This document shows positions 16,255-25,411 of a stretch of 64,000 nucleotides of DNA, piece by piece; positions within the stretch are counted from its first letter, which is position 1; the number at the start of each line of letters is the position of its first letter. The stretch comes from Cerasicoccus sp. TK19100. Its GTDB lineage: Bacteria > Verrucomicrobiota > Verrucomicrobiia > Opitutales > Cerasicoccaceae. The stretch spans positions 248,001-312,000 of the forward strand of contig NZ_JAPWDU010000006.1 of NCBI RefSeq assembly GCF_027257155.1, in the 5' to 3' direction. The notes beneath the pieces were generated by a model, which had not been told where the DNA came from, searched no databases, and was given only the letters and a program-made list of their open reading frames with translations. The position numbers and the translations under genes were made by a program.

Positions 16255-16632
16255 CTTTTTGAGAGGTATGTGCGCTAATGTAGCGACTTACCAATCTTGT
16301 TAGCTAACGGTTGATTCGTCAATCCGTGATTCGCTCATTATTCGCGGATTCGCATACACTTTGCCGACATGATTAGCTGCTTTAATCACTCGGCTGGTCG
16401 CTCTCATGCTCATGTGTATGCACGGCTTGATGACGGCCTGTAGCCAAATCAAATGTTTAATAAGGCGACTCTCCGTTGGCTTTGGCCTCTGTTGATCCAG
16501 CTGTCCAATATAGGTCGGATCGGTGTAGGTCATGCATTCAGCCGTTGTCACTCTGGCGGCGGAGAACCTAGAAGGGCTTCGAGCAGTTTTGTCAGTTGGA
16601 GTCGGCAAAGCGGTAAGAGGCCGCTTCTACTT
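16255..16632. other. Intergenic region with no recognisable gene
   Basis: Between the start of the NodB-fusion gene and the 3' end of ispC. A 102-codon frame exists on the minus strand, but its composition shows no domain, signal or codon-bias support. The A+T-rich segment near 16260-16370 probably contains the promoter of the NodB-fusion gene, although I cannot name the boxes. Confidence 0.5.
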
Positions 16633-16635
16633 CCC

Positions 16636-16677
16636 ATTTGCGCAATGCGCAAATCTATGGATGCAACCGCAGGTTGC
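16636..16677 (-). other. Double-hairpin element after ispC stop codon (copy 2 of 3)
   Basis: Read on the minus strand from the TAG at 16680: GCAACC/GGTTGC (16663-16677), the linker ATCCATAG, then ATTTGCGC/GCGCAAAT (16636-16654). Spacing and linker match the copies at 1562-1604 and 63730-63769, while the stem sequences differ and still pair. Confidence 0.75.
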
Positions 16678-16679
16678 CG

Positions 16680-17849
16680 CTACGCGTGAACGCTGGTGAA
16701 AAACGTCTGGGCCAGGCGGCGCGCTTCGGCGTCGGCGTGGAGGATTTCGTCAAGGCCTTGCGGGTCGCAGGCGGGGACGGCGGCTAGGGTCTGCTCGATG
16801 ATGCGCGGGATGTCACAGTAGCCGATTTTATCCGCCATGAAGGCGTCGACGGCGATCTCGTTGCTCGCATTAAACACGGCCGGTGCAATGCCTTCGGCGT
16901 CCATGGCTTCCATCGCGAGGCGCAGGCAGGGGAAGAGCTCGTAGTTCGGAGGACGGAAGTCGAGGCTGAGCATTTTCGTGAAGTCAACGGTCGCGTCCAC
17001 GCCCTCCGCGCGCTCCGGATAGAGCAGCACGTGCTGGATCGCAAAGGTCATCGACGGCGGGCTCAGGTGCGCGAGGATGGAGCCGTCGACATACTGCACC
17101 ATCGAGTGGACGATGCTTTGCGGGTGCACGACGACCTGGATCTGGTCGCGGCCCTTGCCGAAAAGCCAATGCGCCTCGATGACTTCCAGGCCTTTGTTAG
17201 CCATGGTGGAGGAGTCGATGGTGATCTTCGGGCCCATGTCCCAGTTCGGGTGCTTGAGGGCGTCGGCCTTGGTGACCGACTTCATTTGCTCGGCGGTAAA
17301 CTCGCGGAACGGCCCGCCTGAGGCGGTCAAAATCAGCTTGGCGACGTCGATATCGCGCTCGCCCTGAAGGCATTGGAAAATGGCGTTGTGCTCGCTGTCC
17401 ATCGGCAGGATGCGCACACCCTTGGCCTTGGCGGCGGCCATGACGACCTTACCCGCCATGACGAGGATTTCCTTGCTCGCGAGGGCAACGTCTTTACCGC
17501 ATTCGATTGCGGCGAGGGTGGGCTTGAGCGAGAGCGTGCCGACGATCGCGGTGACGAGCATATCCGCTTCGGCGAGGCAGGAAATGGCGGTGAGGCCTTC
17601 GAGCCCCGGATAGAAAGTCGTGCCCTCGGGGAAGAGTCCGCTCTGCTCGGCGGCGCGGCAGTTTGCCTCGTCGAAAATGGCGACGTGCTTCACATCGAAC
17701 TCGTGGGCGATCTCGGCCAGCTCTTTCCAGCGGTTACGCCCGGCGATGCCGACGATGTTCAGCTTGTCCGGGTGCTTGGCGACGACGCGTCGCGTGCTTT
17801 CGCCAATGGACCCCGTGGCCCCGAGTAATACAATGTTCTTTGCAGCCAT
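16680..17849 (-). CDS. ispC: 1-deoxy-D-xylulose 5-phosphate reductoisomerase
   Basis: Second enzyme of the MEP isoprenoid pathway, converting DXP to MEP with NADPH. 389 residues, normal length. The N-terminal NADPH site is GATGSIGESTRRV; the catalytic and metal-binding segment is MDSEHNAIFQCL; the flexible loop contains TASGGPFREF; and the MGPKITIDSSTMANKGLEVIEA block is intact. Downstream of cdsA and uppS on the same strand, but a 99-bp REPIN pair lies in between, so co-transcription is not certain. Confidence 0.96.
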   Translation of the reverse strand: MAAKNIVLLGATGSIGESTRRVVAKHPDKLNIVGIAGRNRWKELAEIAHEFDVKHVAIFDEANCRAAEQSGLFPEGTTFYPGLEGLTAISCLAEADMLVTAIVGTLSLKPTLAAIECGKDVALASKEILVMAGKVVMAAAKAKGVRILPMDSEHNAIFQCLQGERDIDVAKLILTASGGPFREFTAEQMKSVTKADALKHPNWDMGPKITIDSSTMANKGLEVIEAHWLFGKGRDQIQVVVHPQSIVHSMVQYVDGSILAHLSPPSMTFAIQHVLLYPERAEGVDATVDFTKMLSLDFRPPNYELFPCLRLAMEAMDAEGIAPAVFNASNEIAVDAFMADKIGYCDIPRIIEQTLAAVPACDPQGLDEILHADAEARRLAQTFFTSVHA

Positions 17850-17981
17850 GCGGTTTCAGAGGATCAGTAGTCAGCGCCCGGTGGCAACGGTTTTTTTCTG
17901 CGCTTCAAAGGTAGCTGTAGAGGGGAGAGTGCGTGGGATGCACTGACTCGCACAGATTGTAATCTGGGCGCATTAGGTGGT

Positions 17982-18080
17982 CACGTCGTAATGTAGGGCT
18001 CGCGCTTGCGCGCCGCCGCATCCTGCTGGCTAAGAGGCAATGGCGGCGTCGCGCAAGCGCGAGCCCTACATTACGACGTG
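17982..18080. repeat. REPIN-like pair, TGTAGGGCTCGCGC family, copy 2
   Basis: Arms of 38 bp (left from 17982, CACGTCGTAATGTAGGGCTC; right ending at 18080) are reverse complements with one mismatch, around a 23-bp core. It fills most of the gap between cdsA and ispC. A shorter copy lies at 11039-11122. Confidence 0.88.
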
Positions 18081-18109
18081 TTCTGAAATGAGGCTAAATC
18101 GTGTTCAGC

Positions 18110-18907
18110 TCAATACACGTATTTAAACAGCAGAAACGCCACGGGGCCGCAAAGGACGAGGCTGTCGATCAGGTCGAAGGCGCCGCCGATGCCGGGGATG
18201 ACGTTGCCCGAATCTTTGACGCCGGACCAGCGCTTGAGCTGGGATTCCAGCAGGTCGCTGATGATCGCAATCGCGCCGATGGCTGCGCCGATGAAAATCG
18301 TTTTGAAGATCGGCATGTCGAACGGGATCAGGCTCTTGAAGGCGAGCGAAAGGATGATCCCCACCAGCGCCGAGGCAATGACGCCGCCTATCGCGCCCTC
18401 GATGGTTTTTCCGGGGCTGATGGCGGGCGCGAGCTTGTTTTTGCCGAACTTTTTGCCGACCAGCAGGCCGCCGACGTCGGAGAATTTCGCCACGGCGATC
18501 ACCCATACCGGCAGGAATAGCGAGCCCCACTCGGCGAGCATCAGGCCGTAGAACTGGAGCAGGAACGGCAGGTAAGCCAGGCCGAAGAGGGTCGGCATGA
18601 AGGTCTGCCCGATCTTGGGTGCTGACAGCAGCGAGAGCGACAGGATGATCAGCGCGATGGCCGGCGCTTCCATGGCACCACTGACGGGCAGAAAATACGA
18701 GGCGAGGATCACGCAGACGCCGAGCACGAGGCCCAGGACCTTGAGCGGGCGCGCCTTGCCGCCGATTTCGAGCAGGTTGTAGAGCTCGTATTGCGCGAGC
18801 GCGGTGATTGCCGCGAGCAGCACGAGGCCACCGAAGCTCTTAAAGATGACCAGGACCAGGATGATGCCTAACCACAGGCCGACGGTGCTGAGGATGCGCG
18901 CCTTCAC
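18110..18907 (-). CDS. cdsA: Phosphatidate cytidylyltransferase
   Basis: Makes CDP-diacylglycerol from phosphatidate and CTP in the inner membrane, the branch point of phospholipid synthesis. 265 residues with about seven hydrophobic segments. The C-terminal signature is recognisable (SQLKRWSGVKDSGNVIPG, then GGAFDLIDS), but the usual PGHGG histidine is Ile and the DRxD arginine is Leu, a variant form. Lys-Asp (KD) and the two aspartates of DLID remain. The start overlaps the uppS stop by 4 bp, so the two are translationally coupled. Confidence 0.88.
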   Translation of the reverse strand: MKARILSTVGLWLGIILVLVIFKSFGGLVLLAAITALAQYELYNLLEIGGKARPLKVLGLVLGVCVILASYFLPVSGAMEAPAIALIILSLSLLSAPKIGQTFMPTLFGLAYLPFLLQFYGLMLAEWGSLFLPVWVIAVAKFSDVGGLLVGKKFGKNKLAPAISPGKTIEGAIGGVIASALVGIILSLAFKSLIPFDMPIFKTIFIGAAIGAIAIISDLLESQLKRWSGVKDSGNVIPGIGGAFDLIDSLVLCGPVAFLLFKYVY

Positions 18908-19662
18908 GAATTAGCAATCGCGTGGTCCGATGGTTGCTGGACTTGCTCGCCGGTCTTGCCGAAGCGGCGCTCGCGTTGCTGGTAAGACTCGACCGCTTCG
19001 ATGAAGTGCTCGCGGCCGAATTCCGGCCAAAAGACCGGGCTAAAGTAAAGTTCCGAATAGGCGCATTGCATGAGCAGGAAATTGGAAATGCGGCTTTCGC
19101 CGGAGGTGCGGATCAGTAGGTCGGGGTCGGGGACGCCCTTGGTGTAGAGGTACTTCTCGAAGTGCGGCCAGTCGAGGTTGCCGGGGTCTTCCTTGCCCGC
19201 GACGACGGCCTCGGAATAGGCACGCACGGCGTCGAGCACCTCGGTACGGGAGCCGTAGTTGAGCGCCACGTTGAGTTGGCGTTCGGTGAAATGGGCAGTC
19301 TCGTCGAGGGCCTTTTGCAGCGGCTTTTGCACGCGCTCGGGCAGCTCCTCGGGACGGCCAATGACGTTCAGGCGGACTTCGTTTTTGAGCAGGTCCTTGA
19401 GGTTGCGCTTCAGGAAGAGCTCCAGCAGATCCATCAGCGAGGCAATCTCGTCCGGCGGACGTTGCCAGTTCTCCACGGAAAAGGCGAACAGCGTCAAATG
19501 CTCCAAGTCCAGATCTTTCGCCACGCGGATGATCTGGCGGACATTGTCCACGCCCCGGCGGTGGCCCTCAATACGCGGGAGCCCGCGTTGACGCGCCCAG
19601 CGGCCATTCCCATCCATGATGATGGCAACGTGGCGCAGACGATTGGGACTCTGGGACGGCAT
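18904..19662 (-). CDS. uppS: Undecaprenyl diphosphate synthase
   Basis: cis-Prenyltransferase making C55-PP, the lipid carrier for peptidoglycan and O-antigen. 252 residues. Motif I HVAIIMDGNGRWA carries the catalytic Asp17; GHRRGVDNV, LTLFAFSVENWQRP, LNVALNYGSR and DLLIRTSGESRISNFLL follow in the family order, ending with YFSPVFWPEF. It heads the uppS-cdsA pair with a 4-bp overlap; ispC follows further downstream, the common gene order for this envelope/isoprenoid cluster. Confidence 0.95.
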   Translation of the reverse strand: MPSQSPNRLRHVAIIMDGNGRWARQRGLPRIEGHRRGVDNVRQIIRVAKDLDLEHLTLFAFSVENWQRPPDEIASLMDLLELFLKRNLKDLLKNEVRLNVIGRPEELPERVQKPLQKALDETAHFTERQLNVALNYGSRTEVLDAVRAYSEAVVAGKEDPGNLDWPHFEKYLYTKGVPDPDLLIRTSGESRISNFLLMQCAYSELYFSPVFWPEFGREHFIEAVESYQQRERRFGKTGEQVQQPSDHAIANS

Positions 19663-19928
19663 GTGTTGCTTAGATTCGAATAGTCGAAGTCAGTTCCGCG
19701 AAAACCGGATTAAATGAATACTTTAGCCTGCCGAATGCGCTCAGCAATTGCAATATGAAATGAAAAATAGCGATCCTGCGGCTGGATGGTGAATGTTTTT
19801 TAGGCCTGTTTTAGGTGGTTTTAGTTAGAAACAGCATGAATAATGCTTATGTGCGTATTTTAGGGTCGAATCTATCGTTTAGTTAGTAATAATGGCGGGG
19901 CCAAACGAACCCTACACGTTACATTGCT

Positions 19929-21494
19929 ATGAAAATGAAACCCCTACTGCTGGCGTTGTGCGCTGGCTTAACTGCGCTAAGCGCATCAGCCCAAGACGCG
20001 AAAAAACCGAATATTCTCGTTATCTGGGGCGACGACATTGGGATCACCAATATCAGCTACAACAGCCACGGGCTGATGGGCTACCAGACGCCAAATATCG
20101 ACCGCATCGCCAGCGAAGGCATCGGCTTCACGGACTATTACGGTCAGCAATCCTGCACCGCCGGTCGCGCGGCCTTCATCAGCGGCTCGGTGCCGGTGCG
20201 CTCGGGCATGACCAAGGTTGGGCTGCCGGGCGCCAAGGAAGGCTGGCAGAAGACCGACTGCACCATGGCCACTGTCCTCAAGAGCCAGGGCTACGCCACG
20301 GGGCAGTTCGGCAAAAACCACCAGGGCGACCTCGATGAGCACCTGCCGACGATGCACGGCTTTGACGAGTTTTGCGGCAACCTTTACCACCTCAACGCCG
20401 AGGAAGAACCGGAAAATGCAGACTACCCGGCGGACATGGTCATGGCCGACGGCCAAACTTTTATTGAGAAATTTGGCCCGCGCGGCGTCATCAAGTCCTT
20501 CTCGGACGGCAAGGGCGGCCAGACCATTGAGGACACCGGCCCTCTCACCAAGAAGCGCATGGAAACCATCGACGAGGAAACCCTCGCGCTGGCCAAGGAC
20601 TTCATCAAGCGCAAGAACGCCGCCGGCGAGCCTTGGTTCTGCTGGTGGAACGGCACGCGCATGCACTTCCGCACGCACGTGAAGGAAGAGCACCGTGGCA
20701 TTTCCGGCCAGGACGAGTATTCCGACGGCATGGTCGAGCATGACATGCACGTGGGCGAGCTGCTGGCTCTTCTCGACGAGCTCGGCATTGCTAACGACAC
20801 CATCGTCATGTATTCCACGGACAACGGCCCGCACTACAACACTTGGCCCGACGCCGGCACCACGCCATTTCGCGGGGAGAAGAATTCCAACTGGGAGGGC
20901 GCCTACCGCGTGCCTTGCTTCGTTCGCTGGCCCGGAACTTTCCGTGAAGGCGAGTGGCTCAATGGCATTGCTTCGCACGAAGACTGGCTGCCGACCTTTG
21001 CCGCTGCTGCGGGCAACACGGAGATTAAACAAGAGCTGCTCGACGGTGTGGACCTTAATGGGCGTTCCTACCGCAACCACATCGATGGCTACAACCTGCT
21101 GCCGTACCTCACAGGCGAGGTCGAAGAATCGCCCCGCAAAGAGTTCTTCTACGTCAACGACGACGGTGCCATCGTGGCCATGCGCTATGACGCATGGAAG
21201 GCTGTCTTCCTCGAAAACCGTGGCGAGAAGTTCGGCGTGTGGATGGAGCCGTGGGTCGAGCTGCGCGTGCCGCTGATCTTCAACCTGCGCCGCGATCCAT
21301 TCGAGAAGGCCCAGCACAATTCCAACACTTACTACGACTGGCTCCTCGAGCGCGCCTATGTGCTCGTGCCGATGCAGGGCATGGGAGCGAAGTTCCTCCA
21401 GAGCATGGCGGACTACCCGCCCAGCCAGACCGCCGGCTCCTTTAACCTGTCTAAAATTCAGGAGCAGATCGAAGCCAATATGACCGGCCACTAA
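19929..21494 (+). CDS. Secreted sulfatase (arylsulfatase family)
   Basis: 521 residues with a signal peptide (MKMKPLLLALCAGLTALSAS, cut after AQ). The alkaline-phosphatase-like sulfatase domain has the metal-binding WGDDIG (Asp35, Asp36), the formylglycine site CTAGR (Cys76-Arg80, the CxAxR form), TGQFGKNHQGD, and YSTDNGPHYNTWPDAG with the second metal cluster, then FRGEKNSNWEGAYRVPCFVRWPG. The substrate is unknown; relatives act on sulfated polysaccharides or choline sulfate. It requires formylglycine maturation, whose enzyme is not in this window. A terminator follows at 21509-21540, so it is probably monocistronic. Confidence 0.9.
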   Translation: MKMKPLLLALCAGLTALSASAQDAKKPNILVIWGDDIGITNISYNSHGLMGYQTPNIDRIASEGIGFTDYYGQQSCTAGRAAFISGSVPVRSGMTKVGLPGAKEGWQKTDCTMATVLKSQGYATGQFGKNHQGDLDEHLPTMHGFDEFCGNLYHLNAEEEPENADYPADMVMADGQTFIEKFGPRGVIKSFSDGKGGQTIEDTGPLTKKRMETIDEETLALAKDFIKRKNAAGEPWFCWWNGTRMHFRTHVKEEHRGISGQDEYSDGMVEHDMHVGELLALLDELGIANDTIVMYSTDNGPHYNTWPDAGTTPFRGEKNSNWEGAYRVPCFVRWPGTFREGEWLNGIASHEDWLPTFAAAAGNTEIKQELLDGVDLNGRSYRNHIDGYNLLPYLTGEVEESPRKEFFYVNDDGAIVAMRYDAWKAVFLENRGEKFGVWMEPWVELRVPLIFNLRRDPFEKAQHNSNTYYDWLLERAYVLVPMQGMGAKFLQSMADYPPSQTAGSFNLSKIQEQIEANMTGH

Positions 21495-21508
21495 TTCGTT
21501 TTAACCAC

Positions 21509-21540
21509 GGTCGCAGTCTTCGGACTGCGGCCATTTTTTT
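21509..21540 (+). terminator. Rho-independent terminator of the sulfatase gene
   Basis: GGTCGCAGTC, loop TTCG, GACTGCGGCC (one G-T wobble), then A and seven T. A UUCG tetraloop hairpin with T-run, 15 bp past the sulfatase stop codon. Confidence 0.95.
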
Positions 21541-21547
21541 ATCCGTT

Positions 21548-22516
21548 ATGAAATACCTGATAGCCGTTCTCTTTTGTGCGGTTGCGCTCTGCGCCGACCC
21601 GTTGCCCTCGTGGAATAAAACTGACTCTAAGAAACAGATTATCGGCTTCGTCGAGAAGGTCACTGATCCGAAGTCGCCGGACTTTGTCCCGCGAGATGAG
21701 CGCATCGCCGTCTTCGATAATGACGGCACGCTGTGGTCGGAAAGACCGGTCTATTTCCAACTGATTTTCATCTTCGATCAGATCAAGAAAATGGCACCAG
21801 ATCACCCGGAGTGGCAGACCCAGGAGCCGTATGCATCAGTGTTGAAGGGCGACTACAAGTCAGCGCTTTCGGCCAAGGAAGAAGCGCTGGTCGAGATGGC
21901 CCTCGTGGCCCACAGCAATATGACGGGCGCGGAATTTAAGCAGGCCGCGCGTGCGTGGCTCGACTCCGCCGAGCACCCCAAGACGGGCATGCTTTACAAA
22001 GAGATGGTCTTCCAGCCGATGCTGGAGCTATTGGCCTACCTGCGAGCCAAGGGCTTTAAGACTTTTATCGTGTCCGGTGGCGGCGTGGATTTCATCCGTG
22101 TGTTTGCTGAGGAAACCTACGGCATCCCGCCGGAGCAAGTTGTCGGCACCACGCTCAAGGCGAAATACGAAGTCCGCGATGGCAAAGGCGTGCTCGTCAA
22201 AGAGCCCGAGATCGCACTGATCGACGACAAGGCGGGCAAGCCGGTGGGCATTTATCAGTTTATCGGTCGTCGCCCGATCTTTGCCGCGGGTAACTCCGAC
22301 GGCGATTTTGAAATGCTGGAATACACGACCACGGGGGAGGGCCCTCGCTTCGGCATGCTCGTCCACCACAACGACAGTCAACGCGAGTGGGCCTACGACC
22401 GGGAGTCGCACGTCGGCCAGCTCAACCGCGGCCTTGACGAAGGCCCTGATCGCGGCTGGCTGATTGTGGATATGAAGAACGACTGGGCGAAGATTTATCC
22501 GTCCGTTGCCGACTGA
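21548..22516 (+). CDS. HAD-superfamily phosphatase, probably exported
   Basis: 322 residues with a short hydrophobic N-terminus (MKYLIAVLFCAVALC) that may be a signal peptide or lipoprotein signal. HAD motif I is VFDNDGT (nucleophile Asp57, acid Asp59), motif II is FIVSGGGVD, and motif IV is AGNSDGDFEML. The long helical cap between motifs I and II resembles phosphoserine phosphatase-like HADs. Physiological substrate unknown. Starts seven bases after the sulfatase terminator and converges on glpD, the two stop codons being six bases apart. Confidence 0.82.
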   Translation: MKYLIAVLFCAVALCADPLPSWNKTDSKKQIIGFVEKVTDPKSPDFVPRDERIAVFDNDGTLWSERPVYFQLIFIFDQIKKMAPDHPEWQTQEPYASVLKGDYKSALSAKEEALVEMALVAHSNMTGAEFKQAARAWLDSAEHPKTGMLYKEMVFQPMLELLAYLRAKGFKTFIVSGGGVDFIRVFAEETYGIPPEQVVGTTLKAKYEVRDGKGVLVKEPEIALIDDKAGKPVGIYQFIGRRPIFAAGNSDGDFEMLEYTTTGEGPRFGMLVHHNDSQREWAYDRESHVGQLNRGLDEGPDRGWLIVDMKNDWAKIYPSVAD

Positions 22517-22522
22517 TTACGG

Positions 22523-24085
22523 CTAGTTCGCAAACACGTAACCCTTGGCCAACGCTTGGTATTCGGTGACCTGCGTGGCCTGCCATGCCTGATCCTGGCC
22601 CAGCTCTTGAGCAAGGATCTCGGCGACGGCGGGTGCCGCTTCGATGGAAGCCTTGGCATTGAGCAGGAGCGAACGCGTGCGGCGGGCGAGGACGTCTTCC
22701 ACCGTGCGCGCCATTTCGTGCCGTGCGTGCCAGACGACTTCGGCCTTCGTGACGTTGAGCGCCGGGTGAACTTTGTCCTGCAAAGTAACGTCGGCATTCA
22801 TCAGCTCGCGAATCGGTTGCGCATCAGCACCGTAGGGCTTCAGGTTGCTTTCCTTGATCGATGCCTGAGTCCAGCCGTGGATTTGCAGCTCCTTGGTTTG
22901 GCATGGTTTGCTTTCAAACCCGCCAAGCGTTTCAGCCTGGTCAATGACGTCCTCGGCCATCTTGCGGTAGGTCGTCCACTTGCCGCCGGTCAGCGTGATG
23001 AGTCCGCTGCCACTGACCATAATGGTGTGGTCGCGTGACAGAGCGGCGGTGTCGGAGCCATCGCCGGCTTTCACCAGCGGGCGCAGGCCAGCGAAGATGC
23101 TGAGCACGTCGGAATCGGTTGGGTCCTTGGCCAGGTATTTACGCGCGTGGCTCATCACGAAGTCGCGTTCTTCTTGCAGGGCGCGCGGTTCGAGCGAGTG
23201 ACTGTCCAGCGGCGTATCGGTGGTGCCGACGACGACGTGATCGTGCCACGGCACAGCAAACAGCACACGGCCGTCAGCGGTCTTTGGGATCATGATCGCG
23301 GCGTTGCCCGGCAGGAATTCCTTGGGCAACACGATGTGAATGCCCTGGCTGACGGCCACGATGTTCGATGCTTTGGCGTCATCCATACGGCGCACGTCAT
23401 CGACGAAAACGCCGGTCGCGTTGATCACGCTGCGGGCGCGCACTTCGTGTTGTTCGCCGGTTTCGATGTCGTTCACGATGACGCCGGACACGACGTCGTT
23501 TTCCTTCATCAAGCCAACGCACTTGCAGTAGTTGGCCATGACCGCGCCGAGCTCGGAAGCCGTCTGCGCGAGGTTGACTGCGAGGCGCGAATCGTCGAAC
23601 TGACCATCGTGGTAAATGACGCCGCCGATCAAATTTTTTTGCTCCACGGTCGGGATCTGCTTGATGGTTTCTTCGCGGCTTAAATGGCGCGAAGGCGCGA
23701 GGCCCAGCTTGCCGGCCAGTTGGTCGTAGACCTTCATGCCGATGCCGTAAAACGGGCCCTCCCACCAGGAGTAGTTCGGGATCACGAACGACTGCGAGTG
23801 TACGAGGTGCGGCGCATTGCGGGTCAGGCGGCCGCGTTCGCGCAAGGCTTCGAGCACGAGTGAGACGTTGCCTTGTTGCAGGTAACGCACGCCACCGTGC
23901 ACGAGCTTGGTCGAGCGGCTGGACGTGCCTTTGGCGAAGTCGGCCTGTTCAAAAAGCGCGACGCTGTGGCCGCGGGCGGCGGCGTCGACTGCGGCACCGA
24001 GGCCGGATGCCCCGCCGCCGATGATGACCACATCGAACGGCTCACTGGCGTTGCGGATGCGGTTGATTGAGCTATTGCGATTCAT
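22523..24085 (-). CDS. glpD: Aerobic glycerol-3-phosphate dehydrogenase
   Basis: FAD-dependent, membrane-associated enzyme oxidising glycerol 3-phosphate to dihydroxyacetone phosphate and feeding electrons to quinone. 520 residues. The FAD Rossmann motif is VVIIGGGASGLGAAVDAAARG near the N-terminus, then the TSSRSTKLVHGGVRYL signature, VINATGVFVDDV, and FAVPWHDHVVVGTTDTP; the C-terminal ITLTGGKWTTYRKMAEDV block is intact. Last gene of the glpF-glpK-porin-glpD run. Confidence 0.95.
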   Translation of the reverse strand: MNRNSSINRIRNASEPFDVVIIGGGASGLGAAVDAAARGHSVALFEQADFAKGTSSRSTKLVHGGVRYLQQGNVSLVLEALRERGRLTRNAPHLVHSQSFVIPNYSWWEGPFYGIGMKVYDQLAGKLGLAPSRHLSREETIKQIPTVEQKNLIGGVIYHDGQFDDSRLAVNLAQTASELGAVMANYCKCVGLMKENDVVSGVIVNDIETGEQHEVRARSVINATGVFVDDVRRMDDAKASNIVAVSQGIHIVLPKEFLPGNAAIMIPKTADGRVLFAVPWHDHVVVGTTDTPLDSHSLEPRALQEERDFVMSHARKYLAKDPTDSDVLSIFAGLRPLVKAGDGSDTAALSRDHTIMVSGSGLITLTGGKWTTYRKMAEDVIDQAETLGGFESKPCQTKELQIHGWTQASIKESNLKPYGADAQPIRELMNADVTLQDKVHPALNVTKAEVVWHARHEMARTVEDVLARRTRSLLLNAKASIEAAPAVAEILAQELGQDQAWQATQVTEYQALAKGYVFAN

Positions 24086-24130
24086 GAGAATCTTTCGTTG
24101 TTGATTGAATGATCGTGTATGAGGCGAGTC

Positions 24131-25372
24131 TTAGAAATCGATGACGTTGCGCACGCCGACGAGGTAAACGGGATCACGCGCGGCATTGCCGTTGGGGTTC
24201 ACGACCACCTGGAAATCCGGCTGCACGGTGAACCATGGCGTCACGCGCGCCTTGTAAGTGACTTCGACCGTGAACTCGTTGCCGGACGAATCATAGCCCG
24301 GCGCGGCGAGCGAGTTTGAATAGTCGTCGCTGAGCCAAGCGGCGATGAGTCCCACGCCTGCTTCGTCAATCGGCCGCGCTTCAAACGGGCCAATTGCGCG
24401 GATCATCGCCGTGGTTTCAAAGTGGTAAACATTCACCTCTTCCTTCGGCGCATAGTTCAGCGAAAACGAGGCGTCCACATGACGTTCGCCGGAATCGTTG
24501 AGGTTCCAAATCGTCTGCCCGACGTTGGCGTAAAACAAGGTGTTGCCGCGGCTGCGGTTGGCGGAGTTGACCTCGTCAAACGTGCCGAAGTTGTGGTGCA
24601 GACCAGCCTTGGCGTAGCCCGGATACTCGTCGCCAAAATCGTAGCCAACTTCGCCAGCGATCGCAACCGGGCCGTCCCAGGTAAAGTCCGTGCCGATGTC
24701 GTCAAAGATGATTGCGTTCAGATTGTTCGAGTTGAATACACCACCTTTGAAATACAGGCCAGCGGCGTCGGTGTCCTCAAACGGACGCAGCGTGACCACC
24801 GCACCCAATTGCTGCGCGGGGTCAAACGGCAAACCGGCGGCGAAGAGCAAGTTGGGAATGTAAACGAGCTCATCGTTCATAAACGTGCCGCCGTAGGGCT
24901 GCGCACCGAAGTTGCCCACGCCGTCGACCTTGCCCACACGGTAAGTCACGAAGTTATCGAAGAGCGATTGCTCGAACCAGATGTTCGCAAATCGCGTGGT
25001 ATCGACGCCTTCAATCGAGCTGGGATTCGTCAACACGCCAAAGCGACTGCGGTTGTAATTTTTGCCATATTGCGAGACGCCACCCACGGAGACTTTGGCG
25101 TTTGGCAAGCCCACGAGTTTGTCGAGGTCGAGGTTGATCGTGGCGCGGGCGCGTCCAAAATACGTGCCGCCACTGGCGAGGGCGCCGGCGATGTCGTCGT
25201 AGTAATCGAAGGTGTTGTTGAAGTCGAAGCTCACGCCTTCGTCTTCGAGGTCGGTGCGCACGCCATACCAGTCACCCAGCATGTGATCGCGGGTGAAGAA
25301 GTCCTGGTCGTCGGCGGCGGCGCTGCCGACGAATGTCGCCAGGCAGGCCATGGGAATTAGATGTTTTTTCAT
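24131..25372 (-). CDS. OprB-family carbohydrate-selective porin
   Basis: 413 residues with a signal peptide (MKKHLIPMACLATFVGSAAA). The mature start FFTRDHMLGDWYGVRTDLEDEGVSF is the hallmark of OprB porins, followed by alternating beta-strand sequence, a GKVDGVGNFGA segment, and a C-terminal strand ending VIDF with the aromatic residue needed for outer-membrane insertion. OprB porins let small carbohydrates and polyols through the outer membrane. It sits between glpK and glpD, so glycerol or a glycerol-containing compound is the likely cargo (inference). Confidence 0.88.
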   Translation of the reverse strand: MKKHLIPMACLATFVGSAAADDQDFFTRDHMLGDWYGVRTDLEDEGVSFDFNNTFDYYDDIAGALASGGTYFGRARATINLDLDKLVGLPNAKVSVGGVSQYGKNYNRSRFGVLTNPSSIEGVDTTRFANIWFEQSLFDNFVTYRVGKVDGVGNFGAQPYGGTFMNDELVYIPNLLFAAGLPFDPAQQLGAVVTLRPFEDTDAAGLYFKGGVFNSNNLNAIIFDDIGTDFTWDGPVAIAGEVGYDFGDEYPGYAKAGLHHNFGTFDEVNSANRSRGNTLFYANVGQTIWNLNDSGERHVDASFSLNYAPKEEVNVYHFETTAMIRAIGPFEARPIDEAGVGLIAAWLSDDYSNSLAAPGYDSSGNEFTVEVTYKARVTPWFTVQPDFQVVVNPNGNAARDPVYLVGVRNVIDF

Positions 25373-25411
25373 GGGTGGGGTGTTGGGGGTTGGGTTGCCA
25401 GCGGGCCGGTT

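Noticed and set aside
16300-16608. 102-codon minus-strand frame upstream of ispC's 3' end
   Set aside because: No start context, domain or membrane pattern; crosses A+T-rich promoter-like sequence.
19986-21491. Minus-strand open frame of 501 codons
   Set aside because: Antisense to the sulfatase, whose signal peptide and catalytic motifs are all in the plus frame.
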